In this document: piece by piece, positions 15,612-23,259 of the stretch | How the letters are laid out: every line of letters starts with the position of its first letter | Numbering within the stretch: position 1 is the stretch's first letter | Assembly (NCBI GenBank): GCA_041570235.1 | Contig: JBFFWN010000021.1 | Location: 1 to 23,263, forward strand | Direction of reading: 5' to 3' | DNA: 23,263 nt | Origin: SZUA-36 sp041570235 | Lineage (GTDB): Bacteria; Pseudomonadota; Gammaproteobacteria; Xanthomonadales; SZUA-36 | The notes under the pieces: model-generated | Told to the model about the DNA's origin: nothing | Seen by the model: the letters and a program-made list of their open reading frames with translations, nothing else | Database searches by the model: none | Translations under genes and position numbers: made by a program

Positions 15612-16399
15612 TGGAAGGCCTGACAGGATTTGGTATCACCCTGTTGTCGATGTTGCGTGATGTGGCGCCAATTGCAGCGATCCTGTTCGGCTTCCAGGTG
15701 TTTGTGCTACGTCGAAAAATCAAAAACCCCGCACAGGTCGCGATGGGCATGCTGTTCGTGCTATTGGGTTTGACGCTGTTCCTGCAGGGCCTCGAAAACG
15801 CATTGTTTCCTATCGGCAGACTGATGGCTGAACAACTGACGGCGCCTGCGTTTATTCATGGCAGCGCGATCGAATCGCTTAAGGCGGTCAACTGGCTGGA
15901 CTACTCCTGGGTTTACCTGTTTGCCTTTGCGATCGGTTTTTCCACGACGGTCGCCGAACCTGCGCTGTTGGCGGTCGCGATCAAGGCCAACCAGGTTTCG
16001 GGTGGTACGATCACCGTTCAAGGTCTGCGTTATGCCGTTGCCATAGGCGTGGCCGTGGGTGTCGCGTTGGGTGTATTCCGGATCATAACCGGTACACCTC
16101 TGCATTGGTACATCATCTCCGGTTACGTTGTCGTCATGATTCAGACGGCTTTTGCTCCAAAACTCATCATACCGCTGGCCTATGACTCCGGCGGTGTAAC
16201 GACATCCACGGTAACGGTTCCACTGGTTGCCGCGCTGGGCCTTGGCCTGGCGGAAACGATTCCCGGTCGCAGCCCAATGCTGGACGGTTTTGGCCTGATT
16301 GCATTTGCAAGCCTGTTTCCGATAATGGCGGTGATGGCTTATGCGCAACTGGTTGAATGGAAGACAAGGCGTCTCAAACGCCAGGATGAACAGCAATAA
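15611..16399 (+). CDS. DUF1538 multipass membrane protein, second copy
   Basis: 262 residues, about seven hydrophobic segments, start overlapping the previous stop by one base (TGATG). It repeats the family signatures GFSTTVAEPALLAVA and YDSGGVTTSTVTVPL, and the C-terminal GFGLIAFASLxP matches the first copy. The polar TTVAEP and SGGVTTST loops embedded in hydrophobic surroundings look like re-entrant or ion-binding elements, as in many secondary transporters. The C-terminus is short and basic (EWKTRRLKRQDEQQ), placing it in the cytoplasm. The PII-like and CBS genes follow directly, which suggests that its transport is controlled by nucleotides. Confidence 0.87.
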   Translation: MEGLTGFGITLLSMLRDVAPIAAILFGFQVFVLRRKIKNPAQVAMGMLFVLLGLTLFLQGLENALFPIGRLMAEQLTAPAFIHGSAIESLKAVNWLDYSWVYLFAFAIGFSTTVAEPALLAVAIKANQVSGGTITVQGLRYAVAIGVAVGVALGVFRIITGTPLHWYIISGYVVVMIQTAFAPKLIIPLAYDSGGVTTSTVTVPLVAALGLGLAETIPGRSPMLDGFGLIAFASLFPIMAVMAYAQLVEWKTRRLKRQDEQQ

Positions 16400-16422
16400 A
16401 ATGGATAAAACGAGGTCAAAAG

Positions 16423-16773
16423 ATGCACTTTAAACTGATAATTATCATGGTAGAGGATGAACGCACGAACGCCATCATCAATGCCGCCCGCTCAGCCGGA
16501 GCCACCGGTTGCACCGTGTTGAACCAGGCCAGAGGAGAGGGAATCACCCCCGCCAAAACGTTTCTGGGTTTAACCGTCGACAGCCAGGTCGAAGTGATCC
16601 TGATGCTTGCCGAAGAACATATGACTCGTGAAATCATGGAAAGAGTTGCAGAAGCCGGGGAATTTGACGAAACCCCCGGTACGGGAATTGCTTTTCAAAT
16701 TGATGTTGAGGACGCCATCGGTGTCCGTCACCAGATAGCAGCACTCACCGAGGCTGTGGAGGACAGGTTATGA
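16423..16773 (+). CDS. PII-like (GlnB-fold) regulatory protein
   Basis: 116 residues with a ferredoxin-like pattern. The first strand is LIIIMVED, helix TNAIINAARSAGATG, then a shortened loop QARGEGITPAKTFLG where PII proteins have the T-loop, strand VEVILMLAEE, helix EIMERVAEAG, and C-terminal PGTGIAFQIDVEDAIGV equivalent to the PII nucleotide-binding end. The uridylylated T-loop tyrosine of GlnB/GlnK is absent, so this is a divergent PII that more likely senses nucleotides to gate a membrane partner, as GlnK does for AmtB. GAGGT precedes the ATG. The stop overlaps the CBS gene by 4 bases (ATGA). The partner is probably the DUF1538 pair upstream. Confidence 0.85.
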   Translation: MHFKLIIIMVEDERTNAIINAARSAGATGCTVLNQARGEGITPAKTFLGLTVDSQVEVILMLAEEHMTREIMERVAEAGEFDETPGTGIAFQIDVEDAIGVRHQIAALTEAVEDRL

Positions 16774-17180
16774 AAAAGTTGGAGAAGGTGATCCGGGTTC
16801 GTGATGTGATGAAATCCGAAGTCGATGTTGTGGATGGCATGCTCACGGTCACCGAAGCGCTGAAATCAATGAAATACCCCGACACCCGTACCTTGATCGT
16901 TGGCAAACGCCATGCGGATGATGAGTACGGTGTGGTCATGTTCCGTGACATGGCCAAGAAAGTGCTGGCCCGTGGTCACTCCCCCAACCGTGTGAATATT
17001 TATGAAATCATGTCCAAACCCGTGGTATCAGTGCACCCGGACATGGATATTCGTTATTGCACACGTTTATTTGACCGGTTTGGATTGTCCCGCGCCCCGG
17101 TGCTTGAAAACCAGGAGGTTATCGGTCTTGTGAGTTATACCGATATCGTTCTGAAAGGTCTGTTCCTGGAGATGGAATAA
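16770..17180 (+). CDS. CBS-domain pair protein
   Basis: 136 residues made of two CBS domains and nothing else. The first spans about 8-68 (VRDVMKSEVDVVDGMLTVTEALKSM to VVMFRDMAKKVL), the second about 73-133 (IYEIMSKPVVSVHPDMDIRYCTRLFDRFGLSRAPVLE to GLVSYTDIVLKGL). CBS pairs (Bateman modules) bind adenine nucleotides or SAM. The gene overlaps the PII-like gene by 4 bases, and both follow the DUF1538 pair, so it is probably a second energy-state input to that transporter. A terminator follows 50 bases downstream. Confidence 0.92.
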   Translation: MKKLEKVIRVRDVMKSEVDVVDGMLTVTEALKSMKYPDTRTLIVGKRHADDEYGVVMFRDMAKKVLARGHSPNRVNIYEIMSKPVVSVHPDMDIRYCTRLFDRFGLSRAPVLENQEVIGLVSYTDIVLKGLFLEME

Positions 17181-17229
17181 AAAGCCTTTCCGGGCCCATA
17201 AAGAGCACATTTTTGACCAGTTGTATATG

Positions 17230-17261
17230 GCAGTGGCGACCATAGAGTGGCCACTGCTTTT
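17230..17261 (+). terminator. Rho-independent terminator after the CBS gene
   Basis: GCAGTGGC (17230-17237) pairs with GCCACTGC (17250-17257), 12-base loop, then TTTT (17258-17261). It ends the frd/rquA/DUF1538 region. Confidence 0.7.
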
Positions 17262-17276
17262 CAATTTGATGTTCAC

Positions 17277-17290
17277 TTGAGCTAGATCAA
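17277..17290 (+). promoter_or_regulatory. FNR/ANR-type box upstream of the octaheme cytochrome operon
   Basis: TTGAGCTAGATCAA matches TTGAT-N4-ATCAA at 9 of 10 conserved positions. AT-rich -10 candidates lie at 17333-17345 (TTTATA, TATATT, TATAAA), which would put the box at roughly -61 to -69, a class I arrangement. The first gene starts at 17390. Confidence 0.65.
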
Positions 17291-17389
17291 GTTCAAGCTG
17301 AATTCTCCGTTGTTCCGGTTCCTGCGTATTTCTTTATATTATAAAATACTAATATTCAAGAATTGCATGTAAATCACAACTGGAATGAC

Positions 17390-18862
17390 ATGAAAATCCG
17401 CAAACGTAATTGGTTACCCGGTTTCATCGGCATATTTCTGCTGATCGGCGTACCGGTCTGGTATTTCACCTCGAGCGCCATCGTTGAACCCGATACGCCA
17501 TGGGACCATATGCCCAGGCGCCCCGCACATGTTGATCACAAGGATCTGTTTGAAAAAGCCGGCGAGCTGACCACCGGCCCCGAAGTGACGGCTGCCTGTC
17601 TTGGTTGTCACAAAGATGCGGGCGAGCAAATGCTGCATACCGCACATTGGCGCTGGGAATCAGACCCTGTGGAAATTGAAGGTCGCGAAGGGCTTTTTAC
17701 AACCGGGAAAAAGAACACGGTCAACAACTTCTGTATCGGTATCCAGGGCAACTGGGCATCCTGCACGGCATGTCATACCGGTTATGGGTGGGACGATGCA
17801 GATTTTGATTTCACCGAGCAGAAAAACATTGACTGCCTTGCCTGTCATGATAATTCCGGTACCTACCGAAAAGGCAAAGCCGGTTTGCCGCTTGAAGGCG
17901 TGGACTTGCTGGAAGCGGCCAAAAGCGTTGGCGTACCCACGCGGGAAAACTGCGGTGGATGTCACTTCCGCGGTGGTGGCGGCAATGCGGTTAAACACGG
18001 CGATCTCGATGAAAGTCTTTACTATCCCTCGGAAGAGGTGGACGTTCACATGGGGCGTTACAATTTCCAGTGTGTCGACTGTCATCAGACCAAAGACCAT
18101 GTCATAGGTGGCCGTTCAACCAGCGTCAGCCTGGACAATGAAAATCAGATCGCCTGCACGGACTGTCATAATTCAAAATTACACAGCGATGACCGCATCA
18201 ATGCGCACACCGACACGGTTGCATGCCAGACCTGTCATGTGCCCATGATCGCCGTCAAACAGGCCACCAAGACCTACTGGGACTGGTCAACTGCGGGCGA
18301 TGATTTCCAGGAAGAGGATGCCCACAAGTACCTGAAGATCAAGGGCAGCTTCATATACGAGAAAAACCTGCAACCCGAGTACCGCTGGTACAACGGGCTG
18401 GGCCAGCGCTATCTGCTGGGTGACACGATCAATACGCTTGGCAGCACCCCAATCAATGCTCCCAAGGGAGATATCACCGACCCGAACGCGAAAATCTGGC
18501 CATTCAAGATCCATCGCGCAAAACAACCGTATGACGTTGAATTTGAATACCTGCTTCAACCCGTTACCTCGGGTGAGGGTGGTTTCTGGAAAGATTTCGA
18601 CTGGGATGCCGCGTTCCGCCTGGGTGAAGGTGTGACCGGTTTGCCATATAGCGGTAAATACGATTTCGCAGCCACCGAAATGTTCTGGCCGTCGACCCAC
18701 ATGGTTGCCGGCAAGGACAAGGCCCTGCAATGCCAGGCCTGTCATTCTGAAAACGGCAGGATGGACTGGCAGGCTCTGGGTTTTGATGGTGATCCGATCA
18801 AGCAGGGCAGCATTAACCGCAGGCGGGCCGCAATGGACATCGAGGGTGCAGGTGATGAATAA
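17390..18862 (+). CDS. Octaheme c-type cytochrome, tetrathionate reductase (OTR) family
   Basis: 490 residues from ATG 17390; a TTG at 17363 is the only longer in-frame start. An N-terminal hydrophobic segment (about 11-30) is a signal or membrane anchor. Eight CXXCH sites start at residues 70, 125, 149, 188, 228, 256, 279 and 448. The blocks ACLGCHKDAG, HTAHWRW, CTACHTGYGW, NIDCLACHDNSGTYRK and CGGCHFRGGGGNAVKHGDLD are those of the octaheme tetrathionate reductase family known from Shewanella OTR. That enzyme reduces tetrathionate, and also nitrite and hydroxylamine in vitro, so the natural substrate of the family is unsettled. It acts in the periplasm. The next gene overlaps by 8 bases and supplies a quinone-linked cytochrome b, and the operon continues with thiosulfate-type transporters, which favours a sulfur substrate here. 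Confidence 0.9.
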   Translation: MKIRKRNWLPGFIGIFLLIGVPVWYFTSSAIVEPDTPWDHMPRRPAHVDHKDLFEKAGELTTGPEVTAACLGCHKDAGEQMLHTAHWRWESDPVEIEGREGLFTTGKKNTVNNFCIGIQGNWASCTACHTGYGWDDADFDFTEQKNIDCLACHDNSGTYRKGKAGLPLEGVDLLEAAKSVGVPTRENCGGCHFRGGGGNAVKHGDLDESLYYPSEEVDVHMGRYNFQCVDCHQTKDHVIGGRSTSVSLDNENQIACTDCHNSKLHSDDRINAHTDTVACQTCHVPMIAVKQATKTYWDWSTAGDDFQEEDAHKYLKIKGSFIYEKNLQPEYRWYNGLGQRYLLGDTINTLGSTPINAPKGDITDPNAKIWPFKIHRAKQPYDVEFEYLLQPVTSGEGGFWKDFDWDAAFRLGEGVTGLPYSGKYDFAATEMFWPSTHMVAGKDKALQCQACHSENGRMDWQALGFDGDPIKQGSINRRRAAMDIEGAGDE

Positions 18863-21443
18863 CAAAGCCGGTTTTAAAGCGACTTTCGTGCTCGCAGGTC
18901 TTTTGCTCACGACCCTTGGTACACCGGTGTTGGCCAATAGCCTGCACCCGGAAGTGCCGATCCTGGATGTGGGTGGTAAGCCGGTCATTGAAAGCGGCCT
19001 GCCAATGTCCACCATGACCAGCTGTGGCGGCGATTGTCATGAGACCGCCTATATCATGGCCGGCAGTGACCACGCGGACGCAGGTGCAAGCCAGCTGGGG
19101 CGGGGCACGGGCGCCCGTGATTGGCAAAAAGGCCCCGGCTTTTTTGGTGGCTGGGATCCCGTTGCCTACGATACCGATGGACTGACAACGTCTGATGAAA
19201 TCGACATCGAAGCCTGGTTGAAACGCTATGGTTCGCGGCATGTGGGCGGTGGTCCGGTTGCAGGCCTGGTCGATATGAATTGCCTGCTCTGTCATACCTC
19301 CGTTGATGACCATTCCGCAAGACAGGCAGCACTTGAAAATGGTGATTTCGCCTGGGCAAACTCGACCATATTATCTTCAAAAGGCATACTGGTTTTAGAG
19401 AACGGGCAATGGCAATGGAATGCGGAAAAGTTCAAGGCCAATGGCGCACTGAAGGATAATCTGCTCGATATCCGCAAACCGCGTGATGAGAATTGTGGCC
19501 TGTGTCACGGCATGGTGAATAATAATCTTGACCTGCCGCTGACCATACCACATGACCTGGAAGCCCGGCACAACACGGATCGCACCGGCCAGCTGGTATC
19601 GCCGCAAAAACTATTGAACAGCGGTTTGAATATCTCGGGCAAGGAAGATCTGAATTATCCGTTTGATGTTCATGCCGACCGTGTTGTTGGCTGTGTCAAC
19701 TGTCACTATTCACTTAACAACCCGGTGTATTTCAGGCAGCGCGAAGAAAGCCGCCCGGTTCACCTGGATTTCGATCCGAGACGATTATCCAATTCCGACT
19801 ACCTGGTGCGGCCTTTGCACCAGTTTGCCAAGGGGCGTTCTTCGCTGGGCCTGGCTGCAATCCAGAGTGAAAACAGCCTGCGCCGCTGCGAGTCATGCCA
19901 CAGCGCCGGCAATGTGCATGAATGGCTTCCATATAAACAGCGGCACTTTACCGCCGTTGCCTGTGAAACCTGTCACATACCCAAGATATTTGGGCCCGGA
20001 TTACAGAGCGTTGACTGGACATTGCTGGATAGCAACAAGCAGCCCATCAGGCAGTACCGCAATGTCAGCGGTGATCCAGTGGCTGTCGACAGCCTGATTG
20101 AAGGTTTCAAACCCCTGATACTGCCAAGGGAGGATGTAGATGGAGATCTCAAGCTGGCGCCATTCAACCTGGTCAGCACCTGGTACTGGACTGCGGGCTC
20201 CCCGGCATTTCCGGTTTCCAGGCAGCAGTTGGAAGAGGCGCTTTTTGCAGGAGACGATTATCATCCCGAGCTGCTTGCGGTTCTGGACAGTAACGGTGAT
20301 GGGCATTTGCAGGGTGATGAACTGCGGCTGCAGGATGAATCAGCCGTGGCTGCGGTCAGAACACGTCTGCAGTCAATCGGTCTTGAAAGCCCCGGCATTC
20401 ACAGCGAGGTTACACCATTTTCAATCAGCCATAATGTGGTTAACGGTCAAAGGGCGATCAAGGAATGCTCGAACTGTCATGATCGGGATTCGATATTGGC
20501 AACACCGTTTTCCCTGGCGGGCTATACCCCGGGTGGTGTCCAGCCTCAAATGATGTCATTTGCCGGCGTTGAGACTGCAGGTTCGGTCCAAGGGGCTGGT
20601 TCCGGTGCCGCCAGTTTTGTGCCGGATGCCCGCGCCGCCGGTTTTTATATTATCGGCCTGCACAGTGAAAGCTGGGCAGACCTTCTTGGTCTGCTGATGT
20701 TTCTGGGTGTTGCCCTGGGTGTCAGTGGTCATGCGATTGCGCGCTATGTCACTTCACGCCGCCGTCCACCGGTTCAACGCGAATACGAAAGAGTCCATAT
20801 GTATGACGCCTATGAGCGTTTATGGCACTGGTTACAGGCGAGTGCGATCCTGATGCTGTTATTCACGGGGTTGATCATTCACAAACCACATTTCTTTGCC
20901 ATCTTCAGCTTCCCCTACGTGGTGAATATTCACAATGTACTCGGGTTTATAGTGCTGATTAATGCGGCGCTGGCGCTGTTTTACAATCTCGCCAGTGGTG
21001 AAATACGGCAATATCTGCCGGAGCCGCGCGGCTTTATCGCGCGCTCTATGGCCCAGGCGATGTATTACAGCCAGGGCATATTTGCCGGCAAACCCCATCC
21101 GCTGGAGAAAACCAAAGAGAACAAACTGAATCCGCTGCAGCAGATTACCTACCTGGCCATCCTGAATATCCTGTTACCGGCACAGGTGATCACCGGTGTA
21201 TTGATCTGGGGACTGCAGCGCTGGCCGGACATTGCGGCTGGTCTTGGTGGTTTGCCCGCGTTGGCGCTGGTGCACACCCTCGTGGCCTGGGCCTTTGCCG
21301 CCTTTATCGTGATGCATGTTTACCTGACCACTACCGGTCATAAGCCCACCGCGGCAATCAAGTCGATGATTGTCGGTTGGGACGATGTTGAAAAACACCC
21401 GGGCCACCTGCAGGCAGATGGTCCGAAAGGAGAGTCAAAATGA
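18855..21443 (+). CDS. Heptaheme cytochrome c fused to a membrane cytochrome b
   Basis: 862 residues from ATG 18855, which overlaps the octaheme gene by 8 bases; in-frame codons upstream of it lie inside that gene. Signal peptide about 1-28 (FVLAGLLLTTLGTPVLA). The periplasmic part has six CXXCH sites (143, 214, 280, 345, 370, 538) and one CX3CH, CGGDCH, at 57-62. Between hemes 6 and 7 sits an exact EF-hand loop, DSNGDGHLQGDE (478-489). A hydrophobic helix at about 604-624 leads to a cytochrome b561-type domain (about 648-830) with candidate heme b ligands H658, H693, H807 and H821. The fusion would take electrons from quinol (or give them to quinone) and pass them to periplasmic hemes, then to the octaheme protein. 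It overlaps the next gene by 4 bases. Confidence 0.88.
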   Translation: MNNKAGFKATFVLAGLLLTTLGTPVLANSLHPEVPILDVGGKPVIESGLPMSTMTSCGGDCHETAYIMAGSDHADAGASQLGRGTGARDWQKGPGFFGGWDPVAYDTDGLTTSDEIDIEAWLKRYGSRHVGGGPVAGLVDMNCLLCHTSVDDHSARQAALENGDFAWANSTILSSKGILVLENGQWQWNAEKFKANGALKDNLLDIRKPRDENCGLCHGMVNNNLDLPLTIPHDLEARHNTDRTGQLVSPQKLLNSGLNISGKEDLNYPFDVHADRVVGCVNCHYSLNNPVYFRQREESRPVHLDFDPRRLSNSDYLVRPLHQFAKGRSSLGLAAIQSENSLRRCESCHSAGNVHEWLPYKQRHFTAVACETCHIPKIFGPGLQSVDWTLLDSNKQPIRQYRNVSGDPVAVDSLIEGFKPLILPREDVDGDLKLAPFNLVSTWYWTAGSPAFPVSRQQLEEALFAGDDYHPELLAVLDSNGDGHLQGDELRLQDESAVAAVRTRLQSIGLESPGIHSEVTPFSISHNVVNGQRAIKECSNCHDRDSILATPFSLAGYTPGGVQPQMMSFAGVETAGSVQGAGSGAASFVPDARAAGFYIIGLHSESWADLLGLLMFLGVALGVSGHAIARYVTSRRRPPVQREYERVHMYDAYERLWHWLQASAILMLLFTGLIIHKPHFFAIFSFPYVVNIHNVLGFIVLINAALALFYNLASGEIRQYLPEPRGFIARSMAQAMYYSQGIFAGKPHPLEKTKENKLNPLQQITYLAILNILLPAQVITGVLIWGLQRWPDIAAGLGGLPALALVHTLVAWAFAAFIVMHVYLTTTGHKPTAAIKSMIVGWDDVEKHPGHLQADGPKGESK

Positions 21444-21964
21444 GTGAAATGTCAGGGGCAAAACCCTATCTGAACCCGTACCTGGCCGGAACCTTACTCG
21501 GTATCGTTCTGTTCCTTGCGTTCTTTATAACAGGCTCCGGTCTCGGCGCCTCAGGCGGGCTGAACAGGCTGCTGGTTTATGTTCAAAACATTATCGACCC
21601 CGAACATATCGACCAGGTGGCTTATCTGCTGAAAATGGCCGGCGGCAACGCCAATCCGCTGGATAACTGGATTGTTTTCCTGACCGTCGGCACCGTCTTC
21701 GGGGGTCTGATATCGGGCATCATCGGTCGCCGGATGAAGTTTGAAACCAATAAGGGCCCGCAAATCAGCAATGGCACCCGTTGGGTGATGGCTTTTATCG
21801 GCGGGGCCCTGATGGGTTATGGCGCCAGGTTGGCAAGGGGTTGCACGTCCGGCCAGGCATTGTCCGGCGGTGCGGTTTTATCGGTCGGTAGCTGGGCCTT
21901 CATGTTTGCGGTATTTGCAGGTGCGTATGCACTGGCTTATTTCTTCCGCAGATTCTGGAATTAA
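21440..21964 (+). CDS. YeeE/YedE-family membrane protein (thiosulfate-transporter half)
   Basis: 174 residues, about four hydrophobic helices. The motif ARGCTSGQALSGGA around C135 is the family signature; in TsuA, the thiosulfate importer of this family, conserved cysteines line the pathway and handle thiosulfate. The protein is about half the length of TsuA, and the next gene supplies a complementary half with its own CPGT cysteine motif, so the two probably work together. The start ATG overlaps the cytochrome stop (ATGA). The stop sits inside the perfect AAGGAGG ribosome site of the next gene, another sign of coupling. Its role as a sulfur-compound channel is inferred from family and context. 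Confidence 0.88.
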   Translation: MSEMSGAKPYLNPYLAGTLLGIVLFLAFFITGSGLGASGGLNRLLVYVQNIIDPEHIDQVAYLLKMAGGNANPLDNWIVFLTVGTVFGGLISGIIGRRMKFETNKGPQISNGTRWVMAFIGGALMGYGARLARGCTSGQALSGGAVLSVGSWAFMFAVFAGAYALAYFFRRFWN

Positions 21965-21975
21965 GGAGGACTATC

Positions 21976-23208
21976 ATGGCTGCTTTCCCACTTCCACTCG
22001 CTGACCTTTTTGGCCACTGGGGTTCTTACGTTGTGTACGCCATCATTGGTGTTGCTTTTGGCATGACACTGGAAAGTGCCGGCTTTGGTAACTCCAAGTT
22101 ACTGGCCGCGCAGTTTTATTTCAAAGATATGCGTGTCTTCAAAGTCATGTTTACCGCCATTATCGTGGCGATGACCCTGGTTTTTCTGTCTTCTTCACTG
22201 GGTCTGTTGGACTACAACCTGGTCTGGGTGCCACCGACCTATCTGTGGCCGGGCATCGTTGGTGGCTTGATAATGGGTGTCGGCTTTATCATCGGCGGTT
22301 TTTGCCCCGGTACTTCGCTGGTCGGTTTGGCAACCGGCAAACTTGATGCAGTGGTGTTTGTTTTTGGTGTGCTGTTTGGTATTTACCTGTTCGGGGAAAC
22401 CGTTGGTTCCTATGCGGTTTTCTTTGACAGTTCCTATATGGGGCGCTTTACCCTGCCCGAGTTGTTCAATGCCAGTTACGGCGTGGTTGTTATCCTGATC
22501 GTTGTTGTGGCGCTTGCGCTGTTCGTAGGTGCAGAAAAAGTGGAAGCAATGGTCAACAAAAGGCCACAGCAGGTTCTGCCGGGCTGGAGCAAGCCGGCTG
22601 CAGGTGCGCTGGTTGCGTTGGCGGCAGTTGCGTTTGTGATCGGTCAACCCGGCAACGAGGATCGCTGGCAGGCGATAGCCGCTGAAAATCAGGCCAGGCT
22701 AGATAATCGTGAAGTGCAGATTTCATCTGCTGAATTGTTGAAGTACATGAACGACACGAAAATCAAGGTGTTGCCTCTGGATGTGCGGGACGAGCGGTAC
22801 TTCAACCAGTTTCACCTGCAGGGAGCGGTTCACGTTCCGCTGGAAAAGGTACAGGAAAAGGCCAAGGAGTTGCAGTTTGAACTGGCCAATACGATTTTCG
22901 TGACCATCAGCAACGACGAGCTTGCGGCCACCGAAGCCTGGAAGATCCTTAAGGCCGAGAGCGTTCCGAACGTCTATATCCTTGAGGGCGGCATTAACTC
23001 CTGGTTGAACACCTATGCGGGTGACAGCCTTGCGGGGCTGGACAGGGTAGCGAACCCGCAGCCGGATCAACTGGCTTATCGTTTCAATGCTGCAACGGGT
23101 TCAAGACATCCTGCTGCAGAGCCGGATCCGCATTTTATCGACCTGAAATATGAACCCAAGGTGATATTGGAGCTTAAACGTGCGCCTACCAGTGGAGGGT
23201 GTGGGTAA
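21976..23208 (+). CDS. YeeE/YedE transporter fused to a cysteine-less rhodanese domain with GGCG tail
   Basis: 410 residues; AAGGAGG ends 6 bases before the ATG. Residues about 15-185 form membrane helices with the family motif GGFCPGTSLVG (C110). A basic stretch (KRPQQVLPGWSK, 195-206) precedes a last helix (207-224), which by the positive-inside rule puts the rest in the periplasm. Residues about 248-350 are a rhodanese fold: LDVRDERYFNQFHLQGAVHVP and VYILEGGINSW fit well. The active-site loop reads FVTISNDELAATEAW with no cysteine, so it cannot do the normal thiosulfate sulfurtransferase reaction. The protein has only two cysteines, C110 and C409, the latter in the very C-terminal SGGCG. 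That end resembles the GGCGG swinging arm of SoxY, which carries sulfur intermediates. Confidence 0.88.
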   Translation: MAAFPLPLADLFGHWGSYVVYAIIGVAFGMTLESAGFGNSKLLAAQFYFKDMRVFKVMFTAIIVAMTLVFLSSSLGLLDYNLVWVPPTYLWPGIVGGLIMGVGFIIGGFCPGTSLVGLATGKLDAVVFVFGVLFGIYLFGETVGSYAVFFDSSYMGRFTLPELFNASYGVVVILIVVVALALFVGAEKVEAMVNKRPQQVLPGWSKPAAGALVALAAVAFVIGQPGNEDRWQAIAAENQARLDNREVQISSAELLKYMNDTKIKVLPLDVRDERYFNQFHLQGAVHVPLEKVQEKAKELQFELANTIFVTISNDELAATEAWKILKAESVPNVYILEGGINSWLNTYAGDSLAGLDRVANPQPDQLAYRFNAATGSRHPAAEPDPHFIDLKYEPKVILELKRAPTSGGCG

Positions 23209-23223
23209 GCGAGGGCTAATTCC

Positions 23224-23259
23224 GTCGTCCCGGAAGTGCGTGGCGTTATCCGGGACGAC
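23224..23259. repeat. Stem-loop at the end of the sulfur operon
   Basis: GTCGTCCCGGA (23224-23234) pairs perfectly with TCCGGGACGAC (23249-23259) around a 14-base loop. The window ends four bases later, so a T-tract cannot be judged. It could be a terminator for the operon or a copy of a dispersed REP-like palindrome. Confidence 0.6.

Noticed and set aside
15761..16396. Minus-strand open frame of 211 codons opposite the second DUF1538 gene, and a similar one at 14934-15518
   Set aside because: Both are rich in R, Q, H and N, as expected from the antisense of hydrophobic membrane-helix codons, and show no domain.
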